Notes: generated by a model from the letters alone, not told the origin. 64,000 nt of DNA from Vicinamibacterales bacterium (GCA_958296065.1 CATQHX010000013.1:51397-115396); one strand, 5' to 3'; shown: positions 10,257-20,530, counted from the first letter of the stretch. Program-made: numbers and translations.

Positions 10257-10275
10257 ACGAAGAAGAGCCACACCC
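10257..10275. repeat. IS right inverted repeat
   Basis: ACGAAGAAGAGCCACACCC is the perfect reverse complement of the left end at 7492-7510. About 220 bp of non-coding sequence separate it from the DruA-like start and may hold the promoter of the element. Confidence 0.94.
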
Positions 10276-10284
10276 TTCTGGATT
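10276..10284. repeat. Target-site duplication, right copy
   Basis: TTCTGGATT matches 7483-7491 exactly. On the minus strand these bases are part of an open frame that joins in frame to the surface protein gene once the insertion sequence is removed. Confidence 0.93.
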
Positions 10285-10407
10285 CGTCGTGACTAGCGCA
10301 TCGACGTCCGCTAGGCGCGCTTCCGCTGCTCCCGGAGTCGCCGGGACGGTCGACCCACCTTCGCGGCCATCGCCGCCGACCGCGGGCGGTCCACGACCTG
10401 CCTGCAT
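10276..10407 (-). pseudogene. Severed 5' end of the 4345-7521 surface protein gene
   Basis: Minus-strand codons from about 10407 down to the target duplication read in frame (ending ADVDALVTTNPE) into the surface protein sequence on the other side of the insertion sequence when the element and one duplication copy are removed. The original start is uncertain; the ATG at 10407 is one candidate. The piece encodes only a short N-terminal extension ahead of the signal-like segment. Confidence 0.55.
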
Positions 10408-10689
10408 CGCCCCGCCGGGTCGCCGCCAGTGCCGTCTGCCAGCAATGCAACGCCCATAGAACTCCAACGGCGGGGGGCGGTTTCGTCCAATCCAGCTTTC
10501 GGTCACCGGCGCGGAGAACGCACTGCCACCGTTGCCCGGTCACTGCCGCGCCACCAACCGAAAGCTGCTCTGCAGTATGACCAGCTGGTAATACCGATCA
10601 TTTCCCCGTGCTCGTTGACAACTAGTGCTACTGTCCGCACAGATGGTCGGTTCACGGCTGCGCCGCACGCCCTCGGCATCGAAGCCGCG
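10408..10689. other. Non-coding stretch
   Basis: No gene, RNA or repeat is supported here. It separates the severed surface-protein 5' end from the hydrolase-like gene and could hold the promoter of the former. Confidence 0.4.
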
Positions 10690-11943
10690 TCACCGCGCCT
10701 TCGCAGTGTCGACACCAGTAAGTGTGTCTACAATTCCCTGGAGCAACTCACAGTCGTTTCTCTCCGCCTCACTCCAGTACGCGACGTGTGGAGAGTCCCA
10801 AGGACCGTCCGCCGTCCGTCGTGTGAACTCGTAGTCATCGACTTCCGTCCCTACGCATACTACCACAGCAGATTTCGTGCCTTCGCGCCTTGTGGACCCA
10901 AAAAGGGCGCCACCAAGTTGGTCATGGGTCTCAAAAACATTCTTCCATTTCTTGATCGTCGCTCTCGGTGCCACTTGGTCGCCACGACGATTCGGCCAGA
11001 GCCGCGTTACCACATTTAGCGGACAGCCGAAAGTAAGAAACAGGCGCACCTGAAGGTCAGGAAAGTCGCGTGTCGTCTGAACGCTGTCTGTAGGGAATAG
11101 CGAATCAATAGCAAGTAACGCGCCCGCGCTATACGATACGATTGAGAGCTCCGAGCTCCTGAGGTCGCCGAAGCAAGCCGCAATCGCGGAGTCGAGGCGC
11201 GCAACGAGAGCACGACGCAACTTGGACTCCGGCTTCTGGCAGTCGACGAACGCGAATGCAGAGCTCGCATCGTCTTCTATCGTCTCCTGTAGGCCCTTGC
11301 TAACAAACATCCGCAGAAGCGTTGCCAGGACCGCGAAAACAGCGACCCAACCTACAAGCTGCCCTTGACTCTCCACACCGGAAGCTCCCTCGCCGCTGGC
11401 TAAATCACTGGTCCAATCGAATGCCTGACTCAAATGTTGCCAAGCCCCGCCTGCAATTTGGGCCAAAAGGAACAGACTGATACTGGTAAACGCGAGATAG
11501 CTAGTTGCGTACTTCAGTGCCCACTTCACTTGTCGACATGTGAGTCGTGGCAACCTGGGGAACATTGAATTGTGCAAGAGCAGACTGCGCAGCCTCGGCA
11601 TCTCTACCACCAACGTAGAAATGCCGACAAACGCTCGGTGAATCAGTGAACGACCACGGTCGCGCTCCCTGATCACATCATCGTAGTTTACCTCAACAAT
11701 CTCAACAGGATGCCAACTGCAGTTGTCCGAGGCAGGGCTTACTACGTAACGAGCACATCGTCCGCCGTCATCCAACAATAGATCCGGTGCAGCCGAAATA
11801 GCAGGCATCGCTAGGCGCTTTGCCAGGAGGTCAGCGACAATTCTCCCGGACTGACGGAACCGCCTCTGAAACAAACCGGGAACAAACAAGACCCGGTGCA
11901 GTGTCCGTGAATCTAGCGTGCGACCATTCGAACGTGCAGTCAT
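10690..11943 (-). CDS. Membrane protein with alpha/beta-hydrolase-like nucleophile motif
   Basis: This 417-aa protein resembles lipase or esterase-like alpha/beta hydrolases. An N-terminal beta-strand and glycine turn (RVLFVPGLFQR) and a nucleophile elbow SYSAG (Ser272) are visible. Two hydrophobic segments (about 146-167 and 195-214) sit between the N-terminal strand and the elbow, so the chain is probably anchored in the inner membrane. I start it at ATG 11943; the frame is open further upstream but there reads through Sel1-repeat debris. Base composition is lower in GC than the neighbours, which suggests separate acquisition. Substrate and partners are unknown, and the catalytic acid and histidine cannot be assigned with certainty. 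Confidence 0.6.
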   Translation of the reverse strand: MTARSNGRTLDSRTLHRVLFVPGLFQRRFRQSGRIVADLLAKRLAMPAISAAPDLLLDDGGRCARYVVSPASDNCSWHPVEIVEVNYDDVIRERDRGRSLIHRAFVGISTLVVEMPRLRSLLLHNSMFPRLPRLTCRQVKWALKYATSYLAFTSISLFLLAQIAGGAWQHLSQAFDWTSDLASGEGASGVESQGQLVGWVAVFAVLATLLRMFVSKGLQETIEDDASSAFAFVDCQKPESKLRRALVARLDSAIAACFGDLRSSELSIVSYSAGALLAIDSLFPTDSVQTTRDFPDLQVRLFLTFGCPLNVVTRLWPNRRGDQVAPRATIKKWKNVFETHDQLGGALFGSTRREGTKSAVVVCVGTEVDDYEFTRRTADGPWDSPHVAYWSEAERNDCELLQGIVDTLTGVDTAKAR

Positions 11944-11949
11944 GTGTTT

Positions 11950-12420
11950 CTCCCGACTCTCAGTGGAGGGCGCTGGTCTCGTGCACCAAACCGGACCCGC
12001 GGGTGTCAGATACTTCGTGGCATGAACGCCACTCGGGCTCTCGGTCGTACAGTGCAGCCCGTGGCCTTTCTTATCGTCTTCGCGGCAAACGGTCCAGTGC
12101 TCTTTGCGCGTCGCGTCGTCCTGCCCGGCGGCGGGACGATACCAGTGGACTGCTTCCACGTGGTCCTGCTCGACGCCGCGACCGTTCTCGGTACACCCAG
12201 TCGAGATTGTATTGCGCGAGCACATCCCCCTACTCTGCAGCGCGGCGATACCCCCGGACGGTTTCTTCGTAGCCCCGCGACACGCCGCGACCGGTTCCGT
12301 GCATCCACCGAGGTTGTTTGGCCGCTGGCATGGCCTTGCTCTGCTGAGCGGCGATACCATCGGATGGCCTCCCGGTAGTCATGGGATTCCTGGGATACTC
12401 CGCGACCATCGCAGTCGGTG
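11950..12420 (-). pseudogene. Decayed Sel1-like repeat protein
   Basis: Sel1-like repeat signatures appear on the minus strand in three different frames: DYREAIRWYRRSAEQGHA, GYEETVRGYRRAAE and DHVEAVHWYRPAAGQ. Frameshifts separate the units, and no complete gene can be assembled. Intact Sel1 proteins use such repeats for protein binding. The first repeat is fused in frame to the C-terminal edge of the truncated secreted protein 12418-13112, so this is a deletion or rearrangement junction. Confidence 0.6.
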
Positions 12421-13112
12421 AATCGGTGCACGAGGATTGCATCCTCCGACAGCAGGGGCATCCGCCCGGTCGTATCGTAGAGACCGACGCGGGCGGGCAG
12501 AGGACGGCCCGAGGCGGCGTCGGTAACCTTCAGGCGGACCAAGCCGAACGCCGCCGGCGCCTCGACGGCGCCGCCGCTGCGGACTACCGCGATGTCGCAT
12601 ATGGACAGCCCGTCTCGGCTACCGACGGCGATATCGACACCGCGCGTGCCGTGGCCTGCCAGTCGCGCCCGGTCGAGGGTCAGCGTGACGCTCCGCAGGG
12701 TTTCTCCCGCTTCCGGCCGGACCTCGATCCGGCCGCGGCCGTTGCCGCCGTTCCGGTCCCAGACGACGGTGAACGGCGTAGTGAGGGCGGGCGCGTAGGT
12801 CAGGGTCAGGGTCACCGGTTCGTCGATTTCGAAGGCATAGTCGTCATCGACATCGAAACCGATCAGCCCTCCGACCACGCACTCCCGGCCGCTGACCGTA
12901 CGCGTCTCGGTCGCGTTGCGGTAGGCGCCCGGACCCGGCTCCGAATAGCTCAGCCCGTAGGTGTGCGTGATGCGTGCCGGGGTCCAGTCGACCTCTACGA
13001 CGTAGCGGGCCTCGGTCCCGTGGGCTCGCACACCGGGAGCGGTCGTCACCAGCGTGACGACTGCGGACCCGAGCACGCATGTGGTCAGGACGCAACGAAA
13101 CGCAGGCTTCAT
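12418..13112 (-). pseudogene. Truncated secreted protein of unknown function
   Basis: The N-terminal ~230 residues of an exported protein remain. A signal peptide (about 1-30, hydrophobic core then VRAHG) is followed by two beta-rich segments, including LVRLKVTDAASGRPLPARVG. This reads like a carboxypeptidase-regulatory-type or other beta-sandwich domain that often precedes a hydrolase domain. The expected catalytic portion is missing: the frame runs into Sel1-repeat sequence at about 12420. It is divergent from the dimethylformamidase-like pseudogene, and the two may once have shared an intergenic promoter region at 13113-13411. I do not name a function. Confidence 0.55.
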
Positions 13113-13411
13113 CTCCAGCTCCCATGCAGTGCTGTCACCCTCAGTTGGCGGCGCCGATGCGCACCGCCGGATGCAGTCTACTCAACGAACTGCCCGAGAG
13201 CATTTCTGCAGAATCACGCGTCGCAATCCGCGTCGCAGCGTTGCAGACAACATGCCCCGCCGGCAGCACGCGCAGGCGAAACAGGCACCGCCACTCGTCC
13301 ACCACCAATTCTGCGGTATGCATCGCGGTGCCGGGTGACCATCATGCGACGAGGGGTCAACGCCGCCGATGTCCTGCCTGCCGCTGGCGGCCAGCCGCAA
13401 AGGAGACCCAC

Positions 13412-15017
13412 CATGGCCGCCACCCGGATGCGTGCGTGCGTTGTGGCCGTCACGGCACTGCTTGTTGCCGTCCTGGCCGTCGCCCCAATGGCCCAGCCCC
13501 CCGGCTGGGCATCCGGTTCATGGTCAGCAGCGAGTTGCCGCGCTACCGCGCCGACATCGTGCGGCTGATTCGCGGCGACGCCAACCCGAACGGTCCCGGT
13601 TTCAAGGAGACGGATATCGACACCCCGGTGAGCGGCGAGTACGACGGTCGGCGCCAGGAACTGCCGTTCGGCTCCTACGTCCTGGTGCCGGACGACCCGG
13701 CGCTGCGGCTGCGCGCGAGCTTCACCTTCACCGCATGGATCGCGCCGACGACGCCCGGCGTGGCGTTCGGGGAGCGATCCGCGCAGGGAATCGTCACCAA
13801 GTGGTCCGCCGACGAGGAGGGCGGCTACGGGGTGTTCATCGACGAGGAAGGCCGGCTCGCGCTCCGGCTCGGCGGTGAGGACGGCGCCGCCGACACGCTG
13901 CACGCGGATACGCCGTTGCGAGCGTGGCGCTCGGCCATTCCCGGCGCCGCGCCAGGCCCCGGCCGCACGGCGTGCCCACCGCCTGGTATTCCGTGGCGGT
14001 GAGCTACGACGCCGACAGCGGTCGGGTGGTCTTCGTGCACGCCCCCGAACCCGGTTCCCGGGTGACCCGACACGGAGCACGGGGGAGCGGACCACCGCGG
14101 TGCGCGCACTCGCACCCAACGAACTCCCGCTGCTGATGGCCGCCCACTGGACTGGACGCAACGGAGCGCGGGCGGCCGCGGGGCACTACAACGGGAAGAT
14201 CGACAACCCCCGCCTCTACGCCCGCGTCCTCGATGCGGACGAGATCGATGCCATCGAGCGGGGCGGCGGGCCGGGCGACGCACTGGCTGACCGGGACTTC
14301 GCGACCGACATCGAGTCGGAGACGGTGCGCGACGCCGCGCCGCACGGACTGCACGGGCGGACCGTCAATGCCCCCACTTGCGCGGTCACGGGACATACCT
14401 GGAGCGCCACGGTGATGGACTTCAAGCAGGCGCGCGACCAGTACGGGGCCATCTACTTCCACGACGACCTTGCTGACGCGGCCTGGGAGCCGGGCTTCGA
14501 GCTGCGGGTCCCGGATGACCTCGCCAGCGGCATCTACGCGGCGCGCTTGCGTACCTCGGCCAGCGAAGACTACGTGCCCTTCTTCGTCCGGCCGCCGCGG
14601 GGCACCGCCACCGCCCGCATCGCTTTCCTCGTGCCGACGTTCAGCTACCTGGCCTACGGCAGCATGGCGGAGGGCCTCAGCCCCCTGAGCCTCTACTCCA
14701 CGCAAAACGACGGCAGCGGCATCACCTACTCGTCGGCGCGGCGGCCCATCATCAACATGCGGCCGAAGATCACCACCCGCAACCCCTGGCAGTTCATGGC
14801 GGACACGCATCTGGTCGACTGGTTCGACGCCAAGGGGTTCGATGTCGACATCATCACCGACCACGACCTGCACATGGAAGGCGTGGACCTGCTCGAACCG
14901 TACAACGTCGTGCTGACCGGGACGCATCCCGAGTACACGTCCGTGCAGATGCTCGACGCCCTCGATGCCTACCTACCTGACCGGGGGCGGACGTCTGATT
15001 GACATGGGTGGCAACAG
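13412..15017 (+). pseudogene. Decayed N,N-dimethylformamidase large-subunit-like secreted enzyme
   Basis: A signal peptide (ATG 13412, MAATRMRACVV...) is followed by a LamG/concanavalin-like segment and then by sequence typical of the N,N-dimethylformamidase beta (large) subunit: FLVPTFSYLAYGSM, YSSARRPIINMRPK, NPWQFMADTHLVDW and VVLTGTHPEYTS. Frameshifts near 13500, 13960, 14080 and 14970 interrupt the frame, and an IS3 fragment truncates it at 15018 just after the GGGRLIDMGGN motif. The intact enzyme family hydrolyses amides; here the gene cannot make a functional product. It sits opposite the truncated secreted protein 12418-13112. Confidence 0.7.
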
Positions 15018-15298
15018 GGCTCGCAGTTTACGAGCGCGGGGTTCACCGACCGGGTCCATGCGGCGGGCGCACGTTGCTCGATGGACGGCCGCGGTCGCTG
15101 TCTGGACAACGTCATTTTGTCGAGCGGCTCTGGCGTTCGCTGAAGTACGAGGCTGTGTATCTTCACGAGCTGGCCGACCGGTTCGCGGCCGAGCGGGTGA
15201 TCGCGGCGTGGATGACTTTTACAGCCACGTACGTCCGCACTCGGCTCTTTGGGGGACGTACGCCGGCCGAAACCTACGGCGAGGAGCGTGCGGCGTGA
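15018..15298 (+). pseudogene. IS3-family transposase (OrfB) C-terminal fragment
   Basis: This is the C-terminal part of an IS3-type integrase-core transposase. QFTSAGFTDRVHAAG, SMDGRGRCLDN, then after a frameshift FVERLWRSLKYEAVYLHEL and FGGRTPAETYGEE are all recognisable. The catalytic D (in SMDGRGR) and E (in FVERLW) regions remain, but the N-terminal half is missing and the frame is broken near 15110. It abuts and truncates the dimethylformamidase-like gene. Confidence 0.8.
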
Positions 15299-15767
15299 GC
15301 ATCCGAACGGTGCGGTCGGCGTCGATCACGGCCGGAGTCGTCCTCCGCGAGGAGGCGGTCGCGCCGCCGGTCTTCCGCAGAAGCGGTCACCGCATGATCG
15401 CGATCACCGAATTCCCGCGGCGCGCTGTGGCAGTGCCGGGCCTGTGGACGCCCGGTCAACGTCGCGCTGAATCTGAAGGTCGGCGAGGCGGGCGCCCACA
15501 GGCCCTTGGAAGTCTCGCGGGCGATCGCTGCCGACCATGCCTGCGCTGGGGCCGCGAGACTCCCACACTCCCACAGCGCATCGTCATCTTGGCTATGATC
15601 AGTCCGGAAGAAGAGGGCGTGACTTCGCAACCGGAATACACCTTATCGAAGCCCTCGAGCTGTCCAAACAACCGAGACCACTTCACGCCTTGCGGAGGGA
15701 CAGCGCGCTGGACAGCGCTCCCGCCCTCGTGTTTACGGACCATCAAGTCGCCCTGATTGCTGGCGCG
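15299..15767. other. Stretch without an assignable gene
   Basis: A short plus-strand open stretch around 15425-15600 encodes a C-x2-C pair (WQCRACGRPVNVALNLKV), which could be a remnant of a zinc-ribbon protein. I recognise no family and no start, so I leave it unassigned. Confidence 0.3.
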
Positions 15768-15824
15768 AGCGAAAACGCCTCTGAACAGGCAGGGAGAAAA
15801 CCGTCTACGCAGAAGAGCCGCACC
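15768..15824. mobile_element. Relic of an ISKra4-type right end
   Basis: This closely resembles the right subterminal region of the intact element (10222-10275). Shared pieces are GCGAAAA-GCCT-TGAACAGG, GGGAGAAAACCG and the terminal AGAAGAGCCGCACC. No transposase accompanies it, so only the end remains. Confidence 0.6.
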
Positions 15825-15846
15825 GTCAGATTGAATGCCGGCCGTA

Positions 15847-16521
15847 TCACCGAGAGCATGCCACTTCAACCTCACCGTTGATCCGGGCGTAGAGATCCGA
15901 CTGGGAGCCGAAGTGGCTGTCGTAGGCTGCTTCAGTAAAGCCGAAGAACGGCTGGTCAATGGTGGTATGGGTGATGATTTCGTAGCCTACATTATATGCT
16001 CTCTCGACGGGGATCTCCGTAGACGTAGCTTCGCCCTCGGGCCAATCTCCCCGCTGGAAGTAGTTCAGTCTCCGCTTCACGCTGGTTGGTGGTCGGCGGC
16101 TTCCACCAAAGAAGGTGGTGGGTCGTCGTACGGAATCGATCTGGATCAACAGGTCGATGTCGAATCCAACCTCGCTTGCGAAGTCGATCGCGACATCACC
16201 CCCCCAGCTGTGGCCGATCACGATCAGACAAGGTGCAGGAGTACGCAGACTATTGACAAATGTGAGTGCTTCCTCGACCTCCGAATGAGCGAAGACTTGG
16301 ATCGAGAACGGCTGATTCTGGCGGGCGGCGGACAAGCTCGCGGCGAGATGGTCCATTCCCGCGGTACCCGGCGGATCATGGTACAAGCCCCTGAACACTA
16401 CGGTGACGATCCGGCCAGTTGCTGCGCTGGCGAGTACGATCAACTGACCTACTATCGCCAGTACGGCGAAGAGAAAACACGCGAATCGGATCGCTCGGAC
16501 CATACGTCGACGGTCAGCCAT
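15847..16521 (-). CDS. Membrane-anchored alpha/beta hydrolase
   Basis: This 224-aa protein has an N-terminal membrane anchor (about 11-33) and an alpha/beta-hydrolase core with the nucleophile elbow GHSWGG (Ser105). An aspartate-bearing strand (LLIQIDSV) follows. The ATG lies 3-4 nt after the PQQ dehydrogenase stop, so the two genes are very likely one transcript. Substrate is unknown; lipase or esterase-type activity on the periplasmic face is plausible. The frame is open and complete. Confidence 0.72.
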   Translation of the reverse strand: MADRRRMVRAIRFACFLFAVLAIVGQLIVLASAATGRIVTVVFRGLYHDPPGTAGMDHLAASLSAARQNQPFSIQVFAHSEVEEALTFVNSLRTPAPCLIVIGHSWGGDVAIDFASEVGFDIDLLIQIDSVRRPTTFFGGSRRPPTSVKRRLNYFQRGDWPEGEATSTEIPVERAYNVGYEIITHTTIDQPFFGFTEAAYDSHFGSQSDLYARINGEVEVACSR

Positions 16522-16524
16522 GAT

Positions 16525-19074
16525 TTATCTACTAGAGCTGAAGATCGGCAGGATCGTCCACTTCTCGGCCTCTCGAATGAGCGCGATCGCATCTTCAAGC
16601 CGTTCGCCGCTCACGACCGGATAGGCGCGAACGGCTCCCGGTGGCAACAGATCGCTCTCGCCGTCGACCCTCTCCAGCCTGAAGTCGCCATCGAACCCCT
16701 GCTCGGTGAGGTCGCGCAACGCATCGGCCCAAAGCTCCATGGCTGCTTGAGAGGCGTACTCTGGCACCGCACGCGCGCGCGGATGTAGGGATTCGAGATA
16801 CGCGTCATAGTCCTGACGTCGCAGCGCGTTCATCCAGTCGTTGAGGAGGTTTTCGGGTTGCCCAGCTGTCTTGGGCAACGCGAAGGAATAGAGCGCGTTC
16901 GCTCCCGCGGGCTGGTAGATGTCCGGGCTGAGTTGCGCGGTGAGGTTCCGAAACGCGCCGCCCAACGACGCCGGGACGGCCAGGAACTGCCGGCCGCCTG
17001 CCTCGTAGGTGATCGGGAAGCCGTGCGCCGCGGCCATGAGACGCGTCTCCCAGAGGATCTCCCCCGTCTCGATGTCGAACGCCCGGTAGTAGCGGTCGCC
17101 GTCGCCGGCGAAGACGAGGCCGCCCGCCGTGGTGAGGGCCGAGGTCAGAAAGGGCGCCCGCTGCTCGTGGCTCCACAGCTCTTCCATCGTCCGGACATCG
17201 TAGGCGGCGAGCTTTCCTGTGTTGCCGTTGGCGCCAGGCATCTCGAGTAGCTCGTAGCGGCCGGCCGTCCCCCCGCCGCCCTCGACGAACTCGACCTCGC
17301 GGCCGGTCAGGTGCATGCACGCTTGGTGGAGCGGGATGACCAGCGCGCCGGCGCCCGGATGGTAGGCCGACGCCTGCCAGTTGTGGCCGCCGAGCAGGCT
17401 CGGGCAGGTGAACACGCGCTCGCCGATCGCGATGTCCTGCAGGTCCTCGCGGTAGGTCAGCTCGCCGGTGGTTCGGTCGATCGACCAGACATCCTGGTGG
17501 ACGGTCTCGACGAGGTCGACGAATTGGCCGTTTCGCCGGTCCAGCTTCCAGAGGATGCCGTCCTTGCCGACCGTGAACAGCCACTGCTCGCCGTCGGCGT
17601 CCACCAGCACCCGCTCGTAAGCGATGTCGAGGTCCAGCGTCTCGGCCGGCGCGTGCTGGAAGTACCAGTGCACCTGTCCGGTGCTCGGGTCAAGCGCCAG
17701 CGTCGAGTTGGTGTAGAGCGCGTCCTGCCGCGTCGTCATGCCGCGGCTCGACGCCACCCAGGGCTTCGGCTGCGCGGTGCCGATGTAGAAGAGGCCGAGA
17801 CCCGGGTCGTAGCTCCCTGGTATCCAGGCGTCGCCGCCGGCCCGCAGATAGGGTGGCGTGTCGCCCCACGACGCGTCGTTCGGATCCCCCGGGAGCGCGA
17901 TCGTGGACGTCCGCCACAGCTCCTCCCCGGTGTTCGGATCGTGCCCGGTGATGAAGCAACTCTGCTCCGTGTAGCGGTCGCAGCCGTTGGTGCCGGTGAT
18001 GAGCACGCCGTTGGCGAGGACCGGGCCGGCGTTCTGGCGGAACCCCTGCGTGTAGTCGGTCTTGACCGTCTTCCACACCTCCTCGCCGGTCTTCACGTCG
18101 AGGGCGACGAGGTGGGCGTCTGCCGTGGCCAGGAACAGCTTGTCGCCGTAGAGCCCGAGCGTGCGGGTGGCGCCCGCGCGCGCGTCGTCTGGCAGCCGGT
18201 GTCGGTAGACCCAGAACACGTCGCCGGTCGCCGCGTCGATGGCCTGGATGACGTTCCCCGGATTGGCGAGGAACATCACGCCGTCGTGCACCAGCGGCGT
18301 CGTCTGGTGGTTGCCCGGCCGGACCGCAATCGACCACGCGAGCTGCAGGTCGGCCACGTTGTCGCGCGTCACCTGGTCGAGGGGACTGTAGCCGTGGCTG
18401 TCGCGGGTCCGCCGCCAGCTCAGCCAGTCCCCGGGAGGTGGGTCCGCGAGCAGCGCGTCGGTCACCGGGCTCACCTCGTGCGGCACCACCTGGTTGACGA
18501 AGCGCGTCGAGCGCCGCCGCGGCCGCTCGCCCGCCCCGGCCGCGCGGCGGGCTTCCTCGATGTCCGCCGCATCGCCGATCTGCACCGCCGCGTTCGCGGT
18601 TAGGGTGCGCTCGCCCGGCAGGGCGCCGTTCGCCTCCAGCAGGTACGCCACCAGCTCGACGTAGGCCTGGTCGCTGAGCGCGCCGGCCTGCCCCGGCGGC
18701 ATCTCGTCGCGCAGGTAGGCGAACAGGTCGTCGGAGGTCTGTCCCAGCCAGCCGTTCAGGAAGTCCACGCCCGTGAGCGGCGGCGCGTGCACCATGCCCT
18801 CCAGGTTCGGCCCGTGACAGTCGCCGCACTGCACCCCGTACACCGACCAGCCGCTCGCAGCTTGGTCCGTAGTGAAGGCCCCGTCCGTCACCGGAGCCTG
18901 AGCCGCCGCGATGACGACACCTGGTACGCCCGTCATGCCGCCCGCCGTGAGCAGGCCGGCGATCGCCACCTGCGCCGCTGCCGCCGCGAGATCCCCCCCC
19001 GGGAGCGCGCGCGGGGTCTCACCGCGCACTCCGCGCCCACGCGATCCGTCGCCGCCGTGACTTCCCTTCGACAT
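16525..19074 (-). CDS. PQQ-dependent dehydrogenase with fused cytochrome c domain
   Basis: This 849-aa periplasmic quinohaemoprotein-type oxidoreductase oxidises an alcohol or aldose-type substrate. An export-like hydrophobic N-terminus is followed by a cytochrome c domain with the haem-binding CGDCH (about 83-87) and an MPPGQ-type axial-ligand region. An eight-bladed PQQ propeller follows, with [21 protein letters not shown] blade starts and repeated AxDxxTGxxxW motifs ([22 protein letters not shown]). The last ~110 residues form an extra helical domain not usual in the family. I start it at ATG 19074, preceded by GAGGAG; an upstream ATG at 19107 lacks a site. It is followed by the hydrolase 15847-16521. 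Substrate cannot be told. Confidence 0.87.
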   Translation of the reverse strand: MSKGSHGGDGSRGRGVRGETPRALPGGDLAAAAAQVAIAGLLTAGGMTGVPGVVIAAAQAPVTDGAFTTDQAASGWSVYGVQCGDCHGPNLEGMVHAPPLTGVDFLNGWLGQTSDDLFAYLRDEMPPGQAGALSDQAYVELVAYLLEANGALPGERTLTANAAVQIGDAADIEEARRAAGAGERPRRRSTRFVNQVVPHEVSPVTDALLADPPPGDWLSWRRTRDSHGYSPLDQVTRDNVADLQLAWSIAVRPGNHQTTPLVHDGVMFLANPGNVIQAIDAATGDVFWVYRHRLPDDARAGATRTLGLYGDKLFLATADAHLVALDVKTGEEVWKTVKTDYTQGFRQNAGPVLANGVLITGTNGCDRYTEQSCFITGHDPNTGEELWRTSTIALPGDPNDASWGDTPPYLRAGGDAWIPGSYDPGLGLFYIGTAQPKPWVASSRGMTTRQDALYTNSTLALDPSTGQVHWYFQHAPAETLDLDIAYERVLVDADGEQWLFTVGKDGILWKLDRRNGQFVDLVETVHQDVWSIDRTTGELTYREDLQDIAIGERVFTCPSLLGGHNWQASAYHPGAGALVIPLHQACMHLTGREVEFVEGGGGTAGRYELLEMPGANGNTGKLAAYDVRTMEELWSHEQRAPFLTSALTTAGGLVFAGDGDRYYRAFDIETGEILWETRLMAAAHGFPITYEAGGRQFLAVPASLGGAFRNLTAQLSPDIYQPAGANALYSFALPKTAGQPENLLNDWMNALRRQDYDAYLESLHPRARAVPEYASQAAMELWADALRDLTEQGFDGDFRLERVDGESDLLPPGAVRAYPVVSGERLEDAIALIREAEKWTILPIFSSSR

Positions 19075-19499
19075 AACGCGCAACTCCTCAGTGCCGCCGG
19101 ACGGCACCTGCAGACCACATAACCGACCTTGCCATCCTCAATAGTAGCAGGGCTTCGACATCGTTTCCATTCACTCTGGACCCCGCCTGCGCTCTCCGGC
19201 GCCACGATCCTCGGCTTCCCCGCGACGGAGGAATCTGACCTGCTCGGCCCTGGAGCGCGGCGTGCCCCGGACCCGCTGGATCGGGCGGATATCGGGAGCC
19301 CTGTCCTGTTTCGAGGACGATCCCGCAGAGCCTCACGGTAGGGGCCGAGTGCCGTTCTTGCCCGCCCCGCCGGGGCACCTGGATCTCCCGCCGCATCGTT
19401 GGGGCACTGGCCTGCCAGAGGACACCAGCGGTGTCGAGTGCTCGGAGCCGCGCGAGCACGAGAGCCACGCCGAAACGACCGCCGGCACGATGCAGGTTG
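19075..19499. other. Upstream region of the PQQ dehydrogenase; no gene
   Basis: No coding region is supported. The promoter of the PQQ dehydrogenase operon must lie here, but I could not pick a convincing -10/-35 pair. The right part grades into the ISKra4-type relic. Confidence 0.35.
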
Positions 19500-20019
19500 T
19501 GGGTCTTGGCTGCGCGCGGCGCGGTCAGGACGGCATGCATCGGCTCGATGCCGCGCTGAACCTGCTGCCGGAGCGCTACCTGGTCGAGATGCGCCGCCGC
19601 GTGAGCATCGCAACCGCCTCGCGGGCACCGCCGCGTACGCCCTGGAAGCGTCAGTGGTACTCGACATCATCCACGTGGCAGCGGCGACGCGGCGTGCGGT
19701 GCTCGTCGCCGGCTCATCGAAGGGGCCTGTCGGCATTTGGTCCGCGACCCGATGGGAGTCGGCCGGCGCATGGTGACACTTGGCTGCAGTTGCGGCGGTT
19801 CTCAGCCGCCGTGGGCAGCCGAAGCCTTGATGCGTACTGAGCCCTCTCACGAAGCGCGCGAGGACCAGCCGAGGTCCCCCATCGGTCGCTGACGACAGAA
19901 GTACCGTCGGCCACCGGACCCTCCGCCGCTCCTCACCACGCCCTAGCGGATCCGATTGCCTCCTACCTCGCCGCCGCCGGAGAGACTGATTGGGCCGCCA
20001 ACGAACAAGAGCCGCACCC
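19500..20019 (+). mobile_element. Deleted and decayed ISKra4-type element
   Basis: Pieces of an ISKra4 transposase follow each other on the plus strand in shifting frames. MHRLDAALNLLPERYLVEMRRR matches the intact transposase around its residues 95-120, then VVLDIIHVA and GPVGIWSATRWESAGAW match later catalytic segments with large internal deletions. The element ends at ACGAACAAGAGCCGCACCC (20001-20019), a degenerate form of the inverted repeat. The last ~190 bp are also similar to 36590-36772. Confidence 0.7.
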
Positions 20020-20125
20020 GTTGGAATTCGACACGCGAGGGGAATACAACGAGGGGAACATGTGCGCGTTGAATGCGTAAGGTCTTTTACTTTCAATATG
20101 TTATGAGACACAAGCACCGGCAGCC

Positions 20126-20530
20126 CTATTCGTCGAGTGCGTTGTCTGCCACCGTCGGTGCGCCGCGCGATGACGGCGATCCATGGAGTTCGGTGCGGCA
20201 GCCGGCCTGTTCGGCCAGCGGCGGGGAGAGCATCCCGAATTGCAGCTGCAGGTTGATGGTCTGCGCCATCGCATGGCGGGCGCGTTCGCCGGCGTTGCCG
20301 GGCACGTCCAGGCGCTTCATCCATTCGATGGCGAGCCGCCGGCCGCCGCTGGCCATCGCCGACTGCATCAGCGATCCGAACAGCGTGTCGATGTGCTCGT
20401 CGGAGACGTCTTCCAGGTCGATCTGTACCTGGTCGTTGCCCTCGGCCAGCAGCGCCTTGATGAGCTTCTCGTCGTGCTCGACGTCGATGCTCGTGTTGCC
20501 GATTGTCACGGCCGCTGTCGGTCTGGTCAT
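20126..20530 (-). CDS. Hypothetical protein, coupled to the gene at 20527-21061
   Basis: This encodes 134 residues beginning MTRPTAAVTIGNTSIDVEHD. It looks like a small soluble mostly helical protein with a possible beta start, rich in acidic residues (DQVQIDLEDVSDEHIDTLF). I recognise no family. Its ATG overlaps the stop of the upstream gene by 4 bp (ATGA), which supports translation. It may belong to the same integrated element as the topoisomerase fragment and the AlpA-type regulator. Confidence 0.55.
   Translation of the reverse strand: MTRPTAAVTIGNTSIDVEHDEKLIKALLAEGNDQVQIDLEDVSDEHIDTLFGSLMQSAMASGGRRLAIEWMKRLDVPGNAGERARHAMAQTINLQLQFGMLSPPLAEQAGCRTELHGSPSSRGAPTVADNALDE

Larger units (their letters stand above)
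7492..10275 (-). mobile_element. Complete ISKra4-type insertion sequence with DruA-like passenger gene
   Basis: This 2784-bp element is bounded by perfect 19-bp inverted repeats (7492-7510 and 10257-10275, GGGTGTGGCTCTTCTTCGT) and flanked by the 9-bp duplication TTCTGGATT. It carries two minus-strand genes 3 bp apart: a DUF4338/DruA-like protein first, then the DDE transposase. The perfect ends, exact duplication and open genes indicate a recent, probably still mobile insertion. It split the 5' end of the surface protein gene 4345-7521. Degenerate ends of related elements occur at 15768-15824, 19500-20019 and 36590-36772, so the family has been active in this genome before. Confidence 0.93.
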
